From NCBI RefSeq assembly GCF_016086655.4, contig NC_052136.2:3410001-3474000 (forward strand): a stretch of DNA of 64,000 nucleotides. Reading direction: 5' to 3'. The position numbers and the translations under genes are program-made. The notes beneath the pieces were generated by a model. That model was given only the letters and a program-made list of their open reading frames with translations, was not told where the DNA came from and made no database searches. This stretch comes from Lepeophtheirus salmonis (lineage: Eukaryota > Arthropoda > Copepoda > Siphonostomatoida > Caligidae). Shown in pieces: positions 10,965-22,148 of the stretch (its first letter is position 1; every line of letters begins with the position of its first letter).

Positions 10965-13630
10965 ATGTCGTTACTTCGTACCGGATGTCGATATTTATCG
11001 TCTGGAAAATCGTCTGCTTCTGTCGCAGCAGCTGTGAAGTCGGAGCAAACTCACAGCCCACCTAAATATGAAGTATGTTCATGACAATTATAATTAAATA
11101 AACCCTAATTTTGTCTTATTATAGACGAACAAATCCGTGTCTGGAATCCATTATTGTAACTTGGACAATCCCAAGCCAATAGTGAATCTTATGGTTATGG
11201 TAAATGGGGCTGGATCATCATCTGAAACATATAAAAATGAAGGTATTGACTTTGTATTTCATTCAGTTAAGACACTGACGAATATTTTATATTTCTATTA
11301 GGTGTATCTCATGCTTTGAGACTTTCTTGTGGACTCTCAACTAAAAACTTCACACGATTTGGCACCATTCGCAACGTGCAACAGCTTGGAACTGCTTTGG
11401 AATGCATTCAAACACGGGAGAATTTAATTTACTCCATGAAAATACATCGTGACTACTTTCTGGACGGGCTTGATTTCCTTCGAGAAAATGTTGTGTGTCC
11501 TAGTCTTAAAAAGTGGGAAATTGAAGACTCCATTGCTTCAGCTATGAAATTAGAAATTGAACAAATGAATCCTTTGATTAAAGCACAAGAAGAGTTGTTG
11601 AGAGTTAGCTATCGTCGAGGACTTGGAAATTCACTATTTTGTCCAGAAAGAAATGTATTATTCCAATATTTTTGATGTTATATGATATTATTAATATATA
11701 TGTTATATAGATTGGAGCAATCTCAAATGACATGATTAGAGATTTTCACAGTACACATTTCAATATGGAAAATGTCATTTTTGGAGCTAACGGAATTGAT
11801 CAAATGACTGCTAGAAGACTTGCAGACACTTTCCACCTTCCATCTGGAAAAGGTAGGGATTTGATTTGATTTGTAGGTGCCAATGGATGGCAATCTAATT
11901 TATCTAATATTTATGCATGATTTTTGAAAAAAAACAAAAAAAAAAACCAGGATAAAATCTAATTGTTATTTATTTCAGCTGAATCTTCAATACCCTCTAA
12001 ATTCCATGTTGGAGAGTCCCGCATCGATACAAGAGATAGTAATGTGCATATTGCTTTTGGATCCGGGACACAATTAGAATTAAAAAACCCAGGCGATCAT
12101 ACCGCAGTAATCGCTAATTATCTTTTATCTATTATCCTTGGAAAAGGAATATCCGTTAAAAGAGGACAAGGTATTGGTAAACTTACTCAAGGTCTTCGTT
12201 CTGCCCTTGGAGATGTACCATTTGGTGTGAGTTCCTTGTACAATGAATTTGAACATACAACAGTAATTGGCGCTAACATCATAACTGAGGCTTCATCTGC
12301 TGGTAAAGCTATTGATGCAGCCCTCAAAACCATAAAAGAATTAAAAATATCTGAGAAAGACCTTCAAGGAGCGAAGAAGAGAGCAGAAATTGACTTCAAT
12401 GTGTGTATAGAAGAACAAGCAGATAATGTGAGTTTCTGTTATAAAATAATTATTTTAAAATCCTCTAAAATTTTGTTTCAAAACTTTATTTTAGTTGCTT
12501 GGAGCCCTTAGCCTATTTCATTTGACGGGCAATCCCAATATGGAGGGTTGGATTGACTTAATACATACAATTTCTGTTTCTGATGTACAGGTATGGGATT
12601 TCTGTTATTTATTCGTTCAAGTACGGGTCTAACCAGGGATTACTTAGTGTCTGGATATACTATTCATTTCTAAAATCACGCAATATTACTGCTTTGGTGT
12701 TTAGCTAACTTTGAATGAGTCTAACGTTCATTTTCAATAATTATCAGAACCATATATATATAATATGTTATATATACATACATATGTGGCCCGTCAAGAC
12801 AAAAGTAAGCAAGGATGATTATTCCCAAAAACGATAATCTGGACTATCTTCCATTTCTATAAATTAATTACTCCGACTAATCTTCTGGAGACACTCCAAA
12901 TACAAATTTCTCAGTTATTATAAAAGAAAGAATATGATGCGTTCTATATTTTAGTCGGTAGTAACTCCACTCATCCCATAAATTTGAATGTACATCCTAA
13001 AATTGGCCGAAATGTGTCTATGGGACGTATATATTTTTTATAGATTTGTATAAGTATATTGGGAACTTCTCCTCTTCTTGAGTTTTGCTCGAGAGTAATT
13101 TTGTGTTGACGCACTATTTTATCAAATGATGTATACTAAATTTCATCAAATTTTGAGTTGTTCAGTTAAAAACGAGTGTTGGCTTCCGGTCTGAAAATCC
13201 TAGACCTGTCCCAGTTTGTTAGTGGACTAAGCTAATTCACGCAACCTTTCTAAATATCATTAATCTAAACTCATAAATCAGGATAATTTAGAAAATTGGC
13301 CGGATTTTTTTTTACAGTGCTTTAAAGATGCTAAAATTTAATTTTCTCATTTTATTTAACACCTACTCCTAAGTATCTTGAAATTACCCCTAATGAAATT
13401 TTACTTTATAAATTTTCCATTCTTATTTCACTATTTTTCCTCTCAGCTTTAATTAAATTTAAATAAAATACCTCACTTGGACATTAATAAAGTACTTATT
13501 AATTTTTCCTCTCTCTTACTTTATTTTTTCTATTTTCTAGGCTGCCGCTGATAGAATGGCCAAGTCTAAGTTTTCCATGAGCTCCGTTGGTAATTTAGTA
13601 AATGTCCCCTATTTGGATTCCTTGCAGTAA
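10965..13630 (+). CDS. UQCRC2: Cytochrome b-c1 complex subunit 2 (core protein 2), 7 exons
   Basis: Exons: 10965-11072, 11125-11242, 11302-11654, 11711-11852, 11979-12427, 12495-12590, 13541-13630. All introns are GT-AG, phases match, and the product is 451 residues, close to the usual length of about 450. The N-terminus (MSLLRTGCRYLSSGKSSAS) is basic and hydroxylated without acidic residues, as in a mitochondrial presequence. The M16-type fold follows: GVSHALRLSCGLSTKNFTRF, then RNVQQLGTALECIQTREN, the middle segment LPSGKAESSIPSKFHVGESR, and the C-terminal half with LTQGLRSALGDVPFGVSSLY and ANIITEASSAGKAIDAALKT. The last exon ends SSVGNLVNVPYLDSLQ, the typical core 2 tail. The HxxEH zinc motif of active processing peptidases is absent, as expected for core 2. 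It acts in respiratory complex III on the matrix side of the inner membrane. Intron 6 (950 bp) is unusually long here. Confidence 0.95.
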
Positions 13631-14470
13631 TGAGAAGAAGAACTTTAAAATTTTAACTGCATTCATAACAGTTATTTCCCAAGGATGAAAATAATTCATA
13701 TATTTTTTTAAATTTATTCTGTTTTGTTAAAAAAAATAAGTTAAGAACATAAAATTCTTATTGAATTACTGAATTAATTATCCTTGAGTACAATTTCTTA
13801 TTTTAAAAAGAGTTATCTATTTTTAAATTAGCAAAAATACATAAATGTCTTCTATAATTGTAATTTACGAAATTTTATCTACATTTTGTTTTGTTTCAAA
13901 ACACAGCGTGATATTATATAAAAGTTTGATGATTAATAGTCAAAAGAAAAAGTTATTATTTTTTTTTCGAAGAACTGAAGATTTTTTCAGAGATATTTGC
14001 CTAAAATGAACAAATAAAGAGCGCCAATATTTCGAAAAATGAGCACTCAAAATAAAAATAAAACCAGTTTTATAAGGATAATTTAAAGAAGTGTTTTTTA
14101 TTATTATCATAATTTATACATATATTTTTCTAATTATATCGACAAATCAATATTTAAGAAAGAAGCAAATTTGAAGTTGGCGAGATCTTCAGGATTTTTC
14201 AATTAAGTATTTCTCCTTTGTTGCAAGATTCAAGGGGGATTATTCAACAGTCAATTTTGTGCCAAATTTCCCATTGTTTGTTGTCAAAATCTGACTCCTT
14301 CACATATTCTATCATGTAATCATAACCTTGATTGCATCATATAAGTAGTTTTACCTCCAAAAATAGAGTCTAATAAAGGAGGAGTTTTGCAAGTGGATTT
14401 TCCCTCGAAAAATATAATAAAGGAATCATCAAAAGCTGTTGTGTAATCCATCTAGAATCCAATTTTTCTC
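13631..14470. other. Intergenic downstream of UQCRC2
   Basis: AT-rich with poly-T runs. From about 14170 the minus strand shows broken frames that may belong to the ORF at 14479-14820. I recognise nothing else. Confidence 0.5.
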
Positions 14471-14478
14471 TATTTATT

Positions 14479-14820
14479 TCATACCAGTTTAGAAAATGAG
14501 ATATTTTTATAAAAACAAGGCGATATGAGCAATTTTTTGAGCCATCGTTCACAAATCCTAAGTCTATTCATCTCTAAATCAGTTAAATATTTCCACATAT
14601 TATTATGAAAGATATAATTAATAAATACATAGACTAAAGTTGACAAGATGCGCAAATGATTGAGACGAAGCTGTAGAACCGGAATCCTTAATGATTGATT
14701 TTGGAAAGCCCTGTTGAATTCATTTGGCAAAGTTGTCCATGCAAAAAAAAATGAACTACAAAGAATTTGAAGTGAAGGAAGACCCATTTTAAGCCCGAAA
14801 AAATATGTGGGAAGATACAT
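14479..14820 (-). pseudogene. Unrecognised leucine-rich ORF, possibly a gene remnant
   Basis: A 113-residue open frame with MGLPSLQILCSSFFF, PNEFNRAFQNQSLRIPVLQL and NHLRILSTLVYV, then MNRLRICERWLKKLLISP. The hydrophobic spacing suggests a leucine-rich or helical-repeat protein. The downstream minus-strand sequence (14552-14170) continues with similar composition in another frame (ITQQLLMIPLLYFSRENPLA), so the ORF may be part of a decayed or multi-exon gene. I cannot name a family. Confidence 0.3.
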
Positions 14821-15254
14821 TTATGCTATAATATATAGATGGGGGCGAAAGTTTCAAGGGCAAGAATTCCTTGGGCGAAGAGGAGAACCTTCTACATTTA
14901 AAATAGCATTATTGCTGGGAAAATATTATAAGTATATTTAAATTCATATATATTTATTTTATTATGGATTGTTAAAGCAATTAACACCAAAGATAACCGA
15001 TAATGCTTACTTCAGAGAGAGAGAAGTTAAGGCCATGACAACTGATTAAATAATGAACATAACAGAAGAAAAAACACCCGCAACAACCGTTTTTCCTTTT
15101 ATAATTTCTTCATTACAAACATATCAACTCCATCTATGGGTGCCATGAGTTTAACTCTACGAACTCACCCATTCAATTGGGTAAAATTTTAATTAACAAG
15201 GTAAATTCTGCAAAAAAAAATTATATATGTTATGAATAAAGCTTAAAGATAATT

Positions 15255-15655
15255 ATTGTCATATGTGGTACCGGGTGGTACATTGAAATATGAATACTTA
15301 CTAATGAAGGTTGAGTGATTGAAATTAGGTCATAGTTCGATATATAAAAGCCTAAAAAATTAATTACAAAATAAAACAAATCTGAGCTCTCTAGCTCACG
15401 TACAAGTTGAGAAAATGACACTTGAACGAGATGGAAGAATTTCCATTCGCACACTCCAAGCAGTTGGCCGTCTCTAGGACCGCCGTCAGCAAGTCCGAAA
15501 CGTCGGAAAGGAAGAAAATCACTCTCAAAATGGTCAAACTAGACCCAGAGGAGTTAAAAAAAAACATCCCAGGCTATCCCCTGAAGTCCATGAGGGACCA
15601 TGGAAGATATCTCGGGGTTTTACACCAGACTGCTCAGAGAGCATTAAATTAGAAT
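15255..15655 (+). mobile_element. Tc1-like element, 5' part with helix-turn-helix
   Basis: The 5' flank (near 15268 ACCGGGTGGTACATTGAAAT, then GTTGAGTGATTGAAATT) is shared with the copies at 32694 and 60455. It leads into KLDPEELKKNIPGYPLKSMR and GRYLGVLHQTAQRALN, the DNA-binding domain of a sea-louse style Tc1/mariner transposase. The frame stops at 15650 and the catalytic domain is missing. Confidence 0.65.
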
Positions 15656-15714
15656 TAGCTTTTTTAAAGCTGTAAACAATTCTCAACAATTATAGCATAT
15701 AGGTTTGATCTTAT

Positions 15715-15800
15715 CTAATGCAAGGTTAATAGAATTACAAGGTTAGACAATTATGTAATCGGGCTTTCTAGAATTTTCAATTTGATGTATCCAAGGAATA
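15715..15800 (+). repeat. Left part of the CRE-MITE family
   Basis: GCAAGGTTAATAGAATTACA, then AAGGTTAGAC, AATTTTCAATTTGATGTAT match the left end of the MITE at 9761 and lead-in sequence of the 18825 copy. The CRE-containing part is not present. Confidence 0.5.
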
Positions 15801-16960
15801 CTAGAACTACTGTAAAGGAAACAAAAATATGGCGCTCACACAAGAAGGCTGACTCTCTCTTTTCCTGTAACTACAAAAAGGAGAAATGAATAGTAGGATT
15901 TATGAACATTGATAAATTTATCCAACTCGTAACAATTCATCACAATCTTAAATTAATCAATTTCTTAACTTTTATTTTATAGCCAGACAAATTAAAATTT
16001 AATTTATATTACTTTCGACTTTCATTTAGCATATATTTTTTTCTACATAAGTATAAAAATAGTTTTTATACTTATGTAATAATAAAAATATAATATTGGA
16101 AGTTAATCCAGTTTGGCAATGTTTTTGTTGTTGTATTGATGATGGCTAATATTTTATCTTCAGTAAGCAACGCAGAATTCTTCACCACAACGTTGAAAAG
16201 TTTATCGATATTTTAGGAATATAGGTAGAAAAACAGTGAACTGATTTGCAATTTGTTGATGGTTTTTCATAGGATATTGGATAAAATACAGGGTAAATAC
16301 TCAATTACTATTACCTATTAAAAACTATAATAATACCCTCAACTAAAAGTAAAGTGATTCTAGAATATGAGTACACATAGTTTAAACAAAATTGTAGACA
16401 TAATAGGACTCTCTGATCATTGCTGAAATACTTGAACGTATCTCACTTCTACATAAGTTTCTAAGAAGTACATTTCTAGTTGATAGTAATATGATAACTA
16501 ACAGTAGTTGAGTATTTAATTTTATTATTTTCCCGATTTAAGGTCATATCATAGTCATATGTTTTTAGAGATGTGCAGACATAGCAAGTTTTTGGATAAT
16601 GATTGTGATATATATCCGACAATATAAATACTATTCCTTGCTGGTGCTGAAGATCCTCTAGAGAAATTTATATAGCAGGGAGATTTTCCCATAATGTTCT
16701 CAATGCATATCATATTTATCTACTTTCAGGGATAAGATTTTAACAATTATTCTTTCTTCGGCTTTGTATGGGTCGACTTGAACAATTGAATTGTGTCAAA
16801 TAAGGAAACTATTTACGTTTGAGTAGTATCCTTTGGATATTTGGTCAATAAACAATTTTTCACTGAAGTACATACAAATAAGTATATTCACTAATTCATT
16901 TTTGTTGATATAGGCATCACAGATTGATAAGACAAGAAGAATTCACTTTTTTTACACTAG
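15800..16960. other. Intergenic, no feature recognised
   Basis: AT-rich. A short perfect inverted repeat occurs near 16050-16080 (ACATAAGTATAAAAA / TTTTTATACTTATGT). No coding frame of note. Confidence 0.5.
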
Positions 16961-16974
16961 CTAGAATCTATTTT

Positions 16975-18670
16975 ATTTTATTTAAGAGGCAAATATCTTA
17001 AATTGATTTATGTACCATGCTAACTTTTCTTCACCATGTAATTCCTGTTGTTGTAAATCATAAAACCGTTTTATAAGTTTGATTTCCCATTCCGTAGAAT
17101 TTTCCATTAGGGTATTAAAAAAATGGTGGACTCATGGAAAATAGCATCTGCAAGTTTGACACTAGTCTTCTCGATGGATGTGGGAATGAGTACCTTGAGA
17201 GTAACCTTGTGAACTTGTTCCACCCGTGTTTACCCGAGACTGAATGGATCATGAAGGTGAGGACAGTTTAAGAAGTTTGATTATTTGTAGTTCTCACAAA
17301 TTTTCCTCTAACAAACTCTACTCTTTGGGCCGAAAAAATCTCGTCGATCATCAGTGTTACATTTTTTTCTCTGCTCTTCAAGCCTCTAATTTGTGCTTTT
17401 AAGTACTTTGTAGTGGATGAAGGTAATCCTGTTTCTACCGTAATTACACTGGATACGGTCCTGGGATATATGGCAGACGGAAGTGACAGATCATCAGACG
17501 TATATATTTGCTCGTAGAGGGCAGAACTGACATTGTGCCATATCAAAGCAACGGAAAGGAGTCCAGAATAATATCTTCTACCTTTAAGCTGTTTTAAGAG
17601 ATGATATATTTGTTCCATTATGAAAGCGACCTTGGAAGATTAAATTTGGTCCATTTCTGCCGAGTTGGAAAAATTAAGAAGCTGTTCACAAATGTCTCTT
17701 TCTCTGTTTGACCGTCCGTGGAAGCCAGAAAAGCGGAAATGTTGATGGCTTTAGAGACAAAGTTAATTTTATTTTCTTAATTTATGCAATGCGATACTAA
17801 GATCTTATTTAGCTCGATGTTATTGCAGAAAATTCTGAAGGAGAGGTCTTCGTCCACCTCGAGGCAAGCAGCAATGTCTAGCCCTTTCATACCTGAATGT
17901 ATGATATTAACAAGTGCAACTTTTGGAGTTTTAAGCAACAAAAACCCCGAGGACAATGATTCCAAAGAGAGTTTGTCATAGAGATATTGTGCCGAAAGAA
18001 CGTTCTCTTCCATAAACATTGGATACTCCAGAGCTTCTTGTCTTTCATTCTCCAAATGCACTGTATTTGTGCTAGTTGATGCCTGTGTTGGTAATGTAGG
18101 TGGTGATGGTGATGAAAGGTAGATTGCCAGATTCGGCCACTTTGATGGGATGGCTTCCTTTTTCAACCGCCTGTGAATATATGTCATTTATAAGTATCAT
18201 CGATTACTAAAATTATATGGGATTGCAATATTAAAGTGCATAATTTAGAATTTGAAGAGAATGCTGCTGAATTATGCTATAATTTCGTTGTCCAGACACT
18301 TCACAAGCATTGGACAGTGCTTCTAAAAATATTTGAAAGGAAATTTAGCCAAAAAACGATACGTCTCAGATATTTACTAGCAATATTCTTTGTTTTGGGG
18401 AGCATTGCTTACTTCGAGTGATTTTCCTTTATCATGGGATTGATCTAAAGATTCAGTAATAAAATCAGTCACTTTAAAATGCAGACTGCATAGTCTTGAA
18501 TTCACTGTTGGTATTTTGTAAATCGTATCTCTTGGGATAATCCTAAGCCATTTGGTTAGAATTTTGGAGTCCTTCATGGGGAATTTGTGAAAGCTCACAT
18601 CCGGATCCTTAGTAATGCCGTAGTAGCCCTGCTTGCACCCAGGAGCAAATACATGTACGCCATTGTTAAT
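16975..18670 (-). mobile_element. P-element/THAP9-like transposon remnant, internally deleted
   Basis: Minus strand, from 18670 down. A THAP finger appears first (FAPGCKQGYYG, VSFHKFP, WLRIIPRD, CSLHFKVTDF), then after a likely intron (donor near 18411, acceptor near 18185) RRLKKEAIPSKWPNLAIYLS, the usual THAP end. A linker region 18187-17777 follows. At 17618-17268 comes the start of the transposase core (KYLKAQIRGLKSREKNVTLM then IDEI, where the first catalytic Asp of P/THAP9 transposases sits). At 17240-16975 a late segment, IPTSIEKTSVKLADAIFHES, is typical of the end of the THAP9-like region. The middle with the GTP-binding insertion and remaining catalytic residues is missing. The first zinc-binding Cys position reads Val, and the splice I favour leaves a one-base phase mismatch, so the element is dead. 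Confidence 0.7.
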
Positions 18671-18824
18671 TAAGTAATAACAAAAAAATTTAATTAACTT
18701 TGGTGAACCACGTTTCCCTTTATTATATAATTTATATGAAAAAGGAAGAATGGGTCAGCCTCCTCGTGTAGAAAAACAGTGAGTGCGATTTTAAGACGCA
18801 CTTATGTTGTTTTTAGTGTTGTTT

Positions 18825-18960
18825 GATGTATCCCACCGACTGCTGGGCAAGACAGACAAATTTTAACAAAACACGTAACCAATCATATTATATGACGTCA
18901 CTATTAAAAAGTGTGGTGGAAGTCATACATCAGTCGTACATGCGTTATTGTATAACCAAA
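18825..18960 (+). repeat. CRE-MITE family, middle part
   Basis: TATGACGTCACTATTAAAAA and GGTGGAAGTCATACATCAGT match the MITE at 9761-10030 and, inverted, 3080-3260. TGACGTCA is at 18893-18900. Confidence 0.55.
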
Positions 18961-19049
18961 GTTGATAATCCTGTAGAGAAAAACGCGTGTAAGGGAGGAG
19001 AAAGACTTATGGTATCATTGTCCAGTGACTAAAATAATAAACATCTTCC

Positions 19050-19460
19050 TCTATCAAGAACATTATCAATTACCGCCTATATTATTCAATATTAATATAA
19101 TATTGGATACTGGTAGTCGATAGAGAACTGAATAAAATGCCTAAAATAACGTCTCCTTCTGTTTAGATTTCTGGAAATGGAGGCCTAGGAAATTGGAAAT
19201 ACTTACCAGACGATAAACTAATGGCTTTGTCGGATTTGTCGATATAAATGTGCCTTTAGTCCCCTGTCTAGAATTAAATACCTCTCATTATCCTCATCTC
19301 ATATCAAGAGCATTGATATTCATCTATAAAATCAAGTTAATGATGAATACACCAAGTAAGATTTTAACTTTGATCTCACAAAGATGCTTATTGCATGTAT
19401 ATCTTCCGTCATTTTGCACAAATGTTTTCCGGATTGAAAATAATCAAATGTATAACACTA
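19050..19460 (+). pseudogene. Second BED/CGGBP1-like fragment
   Basis: MPKITSPSV starts at 19138, followed by an in-frame stop, then ISGNGGLGNWKYL and a run of stops. The upstream AATATTAATATAATATTGG and GATAGAGAACTGAATAAAATG are also shared (inverted) with 9290-9340. It is a more decayed copy of the element at 8779-9290. Confidence 0.5.
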
Positions 19461-19639
19461 GATAAGATCAACCCTGTGTTGTATAAAAATGCCATTGTTA
19501 CAAAAAATTGGATTAATAACAACTGATTTTGAGATTTTTTCAGTGTCTCTTATTAATAAAGTTTGCGTGATACAATAAAAGTTACGATTTATTATGAGAG
19601 TAAGGAAATTAAAACAAATCCTACTCCATATCTAGCAAG

Positions 19640-19830
19640 AAATTATTTCGTTATCAATCCTCAATTCTACTTCAAGTCCAAAGACTTACACTTGCAACTC
19701 ATGCACCAATCCTTAGTGTTACTCTCCGTCATTCATGAGCATATGCACTGGTGATTACTTTATATTTAGATGTTCTCTCTTCAAGAATGTAAGAATAATG
19801 ATAACTGCTTTGGAAAATGGAAAAAAAAAC
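19640..19830 (+). repeat. Dispersed repeats R-A (inverted) and R-B
   Basis: ATCCTCAATTCTACTTCAAG and AGACTTACACTTGCAACTC (R-A) are followed by ACTCTCCGTCATTCATGAGC and TCTCTTCAAGAATGTAAG (R-B). R-A recurs at 39510-39570 (same strand) and, inverted, at 21630-21700 and 52420-52510. Confidence 0.5.
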
Positions 19831-20600
19831 AAACATATTTCAGATTGCCAACTAGAAAAAACTTGCCTTAAGGTCATATTTTGTACAACCCGAATTATAG
19901 AGTTGAAATTCCATCTTAGATCGGTGCAATTCAAAAAAAGTTAACGAAAAGTTGTATTGCGTCTAAATCTCACTTGTCTTAAGAGTTCTTAATCAAGATT
20001 CACAATTAAAAAACATCTCCATTGTTAAGTTGATAAAAATATAATTAGGAGATGAATATTAATTAGAAATATATAATTATAGACTAACCTAATTGAGACA
20101 TGCAAATAAGTACGTGGATATAAATTAATTATAACATTGTTTGTTAGACTTCATTCAAGGTATATTATTCATCTATTTCAACACAAAATATACTAATTGA
20201 AATTTAAAATGAATGACAGAGGAGGGAAAAAGTCCTCAGACTCAAGGCCAGTCCTACCATTTCTTTTTGTTCTTTGGGGCTGTTGAATATTTTTTTCATA
20301 TTTGCCCAATGATATCCTATTATTGCTACTCTACTTTGCCTTTTTTGGAAAATAAAATATGGGCCTTAATGAGTGTATCTTAGGACTGCGTAGATACCTG
20401 ATCTAAGAAGTAATGCAATCGAGCATGGGTACGTGTTACATTGGAAAAGAAAACGGAGTAAATATACATTCAGAGTGGGAGCCGAGAACATGGAGCAGCA
20501 TTTAATTACGATTTTATCGCGTTATTTTCAACTATGAAGCTTTCTTACCAATCATATGACAGCTGAAACAAAAATGAACAAGTTTTCATCTTATCTCTCT
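19830..20600. other. Intergenic, no feature recognised
   Basis: AT-rich spacer without convincing frames or structure. Confidence 0.5.
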
Positions 20601-20604
20601 AATA

Positions 20605-20830
20605 CGTTGTTATCTTTATTGTATCACGCCACCTTCCCTCCAAAAAGAAACAGAAAAAGGCCAGAAATCATCTGGTATTTAGCCAAATAAGTCAATCATA
20701 CCAACTACCATTTATATCTTATATATTCGCAGACTATCACTGCCATATTATTTCTTCAGCATTTTTAAAATAAATTACATATTATTAAAATCTACAATAG
20801 TATTTTATTGGATACTGTATTATAATATTG
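20605..20830 (+). repeat. Dispersed repeat shared with 3310-3530
   Basis: See 3310-3530. This copy has an extra AGAAAAAGGCCAGAAATCA near its centre. Confidence 0.5.
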
Positions 20831-20929
20831 CTTAGTAATATTTGACTAAAAGAGTAGTTATACATTTTTATTTGTGTTTGCCAAATTTATTCATAGGAAC
20901 AATAAAATGGTCAATATATATAATATATA

Positions 20930-21480
20930 AAGGACAAGAGATCAACAAGAAATTGTATTCCTGTTCGACAGCTGACAACAAAATACATAGGGTATTTAGC
21001 GAGGTAATAAAAATCAACACAAAAAAGGAAACGGGTGTTCGCCGGTGCAAGTGCTGAGTAAACTGCAAGGACCGTCGACATTTCCATCTGGACTGTTTAA
21101 AACATCAAGAAGGATGGAAATGGATTACAGTATCCCATACAGCCAAGAAGAACCAAAACTTCTGCAGAAACAATATAGCTGACTTCTGGCCTGAATTGAG
21201 AAAAATGTAAATTTCAAAAAATGAGCCCAGCCACGACCTCAACTCCCTGTACTTTCCAGTTTGAGACGTCTTGGAAAAGAACGTGTGCAACACCTCTCAC
21301 CCAAATTTGGATTTGCTCCGAGTTGCTATCATGATAGTGTAGAACGGCATGGATGCAGCCTTCATCGTCAAGTGATATCAATCTGTTCGATGGTGTGTCA
21401 GGACTATTATTACTTGTGAAAGAAGAAATATCAAATAAAAAATATTGCTAAATATAGTATTGACACATATCACAAATTGG
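20930..21480 (+). mobile_element. Tc1/mariner remnant, C-terminal half
   Basis: Between 21100 and 21330 the frame reads ITVSHTAKKNQNFCRNNIAD, FWPEL, a decayed SHDLNSLYFPVWDVLE-like segment and NTSHPNLDLLRVAIM, the second catalytic region and C-terminus of mariner-type transposases (HTAKK...FWP...SPDLNPLDF...HPN). The upstream part (20930-21060) may be the helix-turn-helix region. Stops and frame changes throughout. Confidence 0.55.
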
Positions 21481-21619
21481 TTTGTGATCAAATCTGGTCT
21501 ATTTTTTTAGCTGGCCCGCTTTTTGGAATTGGTAATCTGAAGAATGAATTTTCTTTTCTTTAGTAGTTGTCATTATTATTTACTTCGTGTGTGCAATAAA
21601 AGACGAGGCATAAAACGGA

Positions 21620-21790
21620 GGATTTGTTGCAGAGTTATAATTGTAAGTTCTTGTTGCACTCAGAGTAGAATTGGGGATCGACAATGGAGTAATTCTTGCA
21701 AATACTCTTCTTTTATTCTTTTCTCCTCCAAAACATTTTTCCAATTATCAGAGTTACCATGTAGATTTTCTCGTTGTTTTTAACATGCCC
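21620..21790 (+). repeat. Dispersed repeat R-A copy
   Basis: AGAGTTATAATTGTAAGTTC, TTGTTGCACTCAGAGTAGAA, TTGGGGATCGAC and GGAGTAATTCTTG match 52425-52500. The following TTTTTCCAATTATCAGAGTT and TTTTAACATGCCCA match 49610-49670. Confidence 0.5.
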
Positions 21791-21839
21791 ATTCTACACT
21801 GGATTTTTAGCATTGATTATATGTTATAATAATCATAAT

Positions 21840-21960
21840 AAACTCGGATTCGATAGCTATGACTCAAGACTGAACTAGAAATCCAAAGATATTTGTTTTA
21901 AATAATTTTATTTAGATAACAAATAATATATAAGGATTATATTTTATTTTCTGGTGAAAT
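21840..21960 (+). repeat. Dispersed repeat shared with 39205-39310
   Basis: GGATTCGATAGCTATGACTC, AACTAGAAATC and the following AATTTTATTT segment match GGATTCAATAGCTATGACTC and downstream sequence near 39207. The region 21960-22140 shows nothing else. Confidence 0.45.
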
Positions 21961-22148
21961 ATGTTTGAACATTATAGTTTAAAGTTATTTCATCAAATTA
22001 AGGCATATGATTTTAAGTATTCATAAAACCAATTTAAAGAACATTAGTATCTCATTATCAAAATATGCATAAAATTTTAACTGCATACAAATCCATAAAA
22101 TAAATAATAAGACATGTATCGATTTTCATACCAATTTCAGTCAACATA

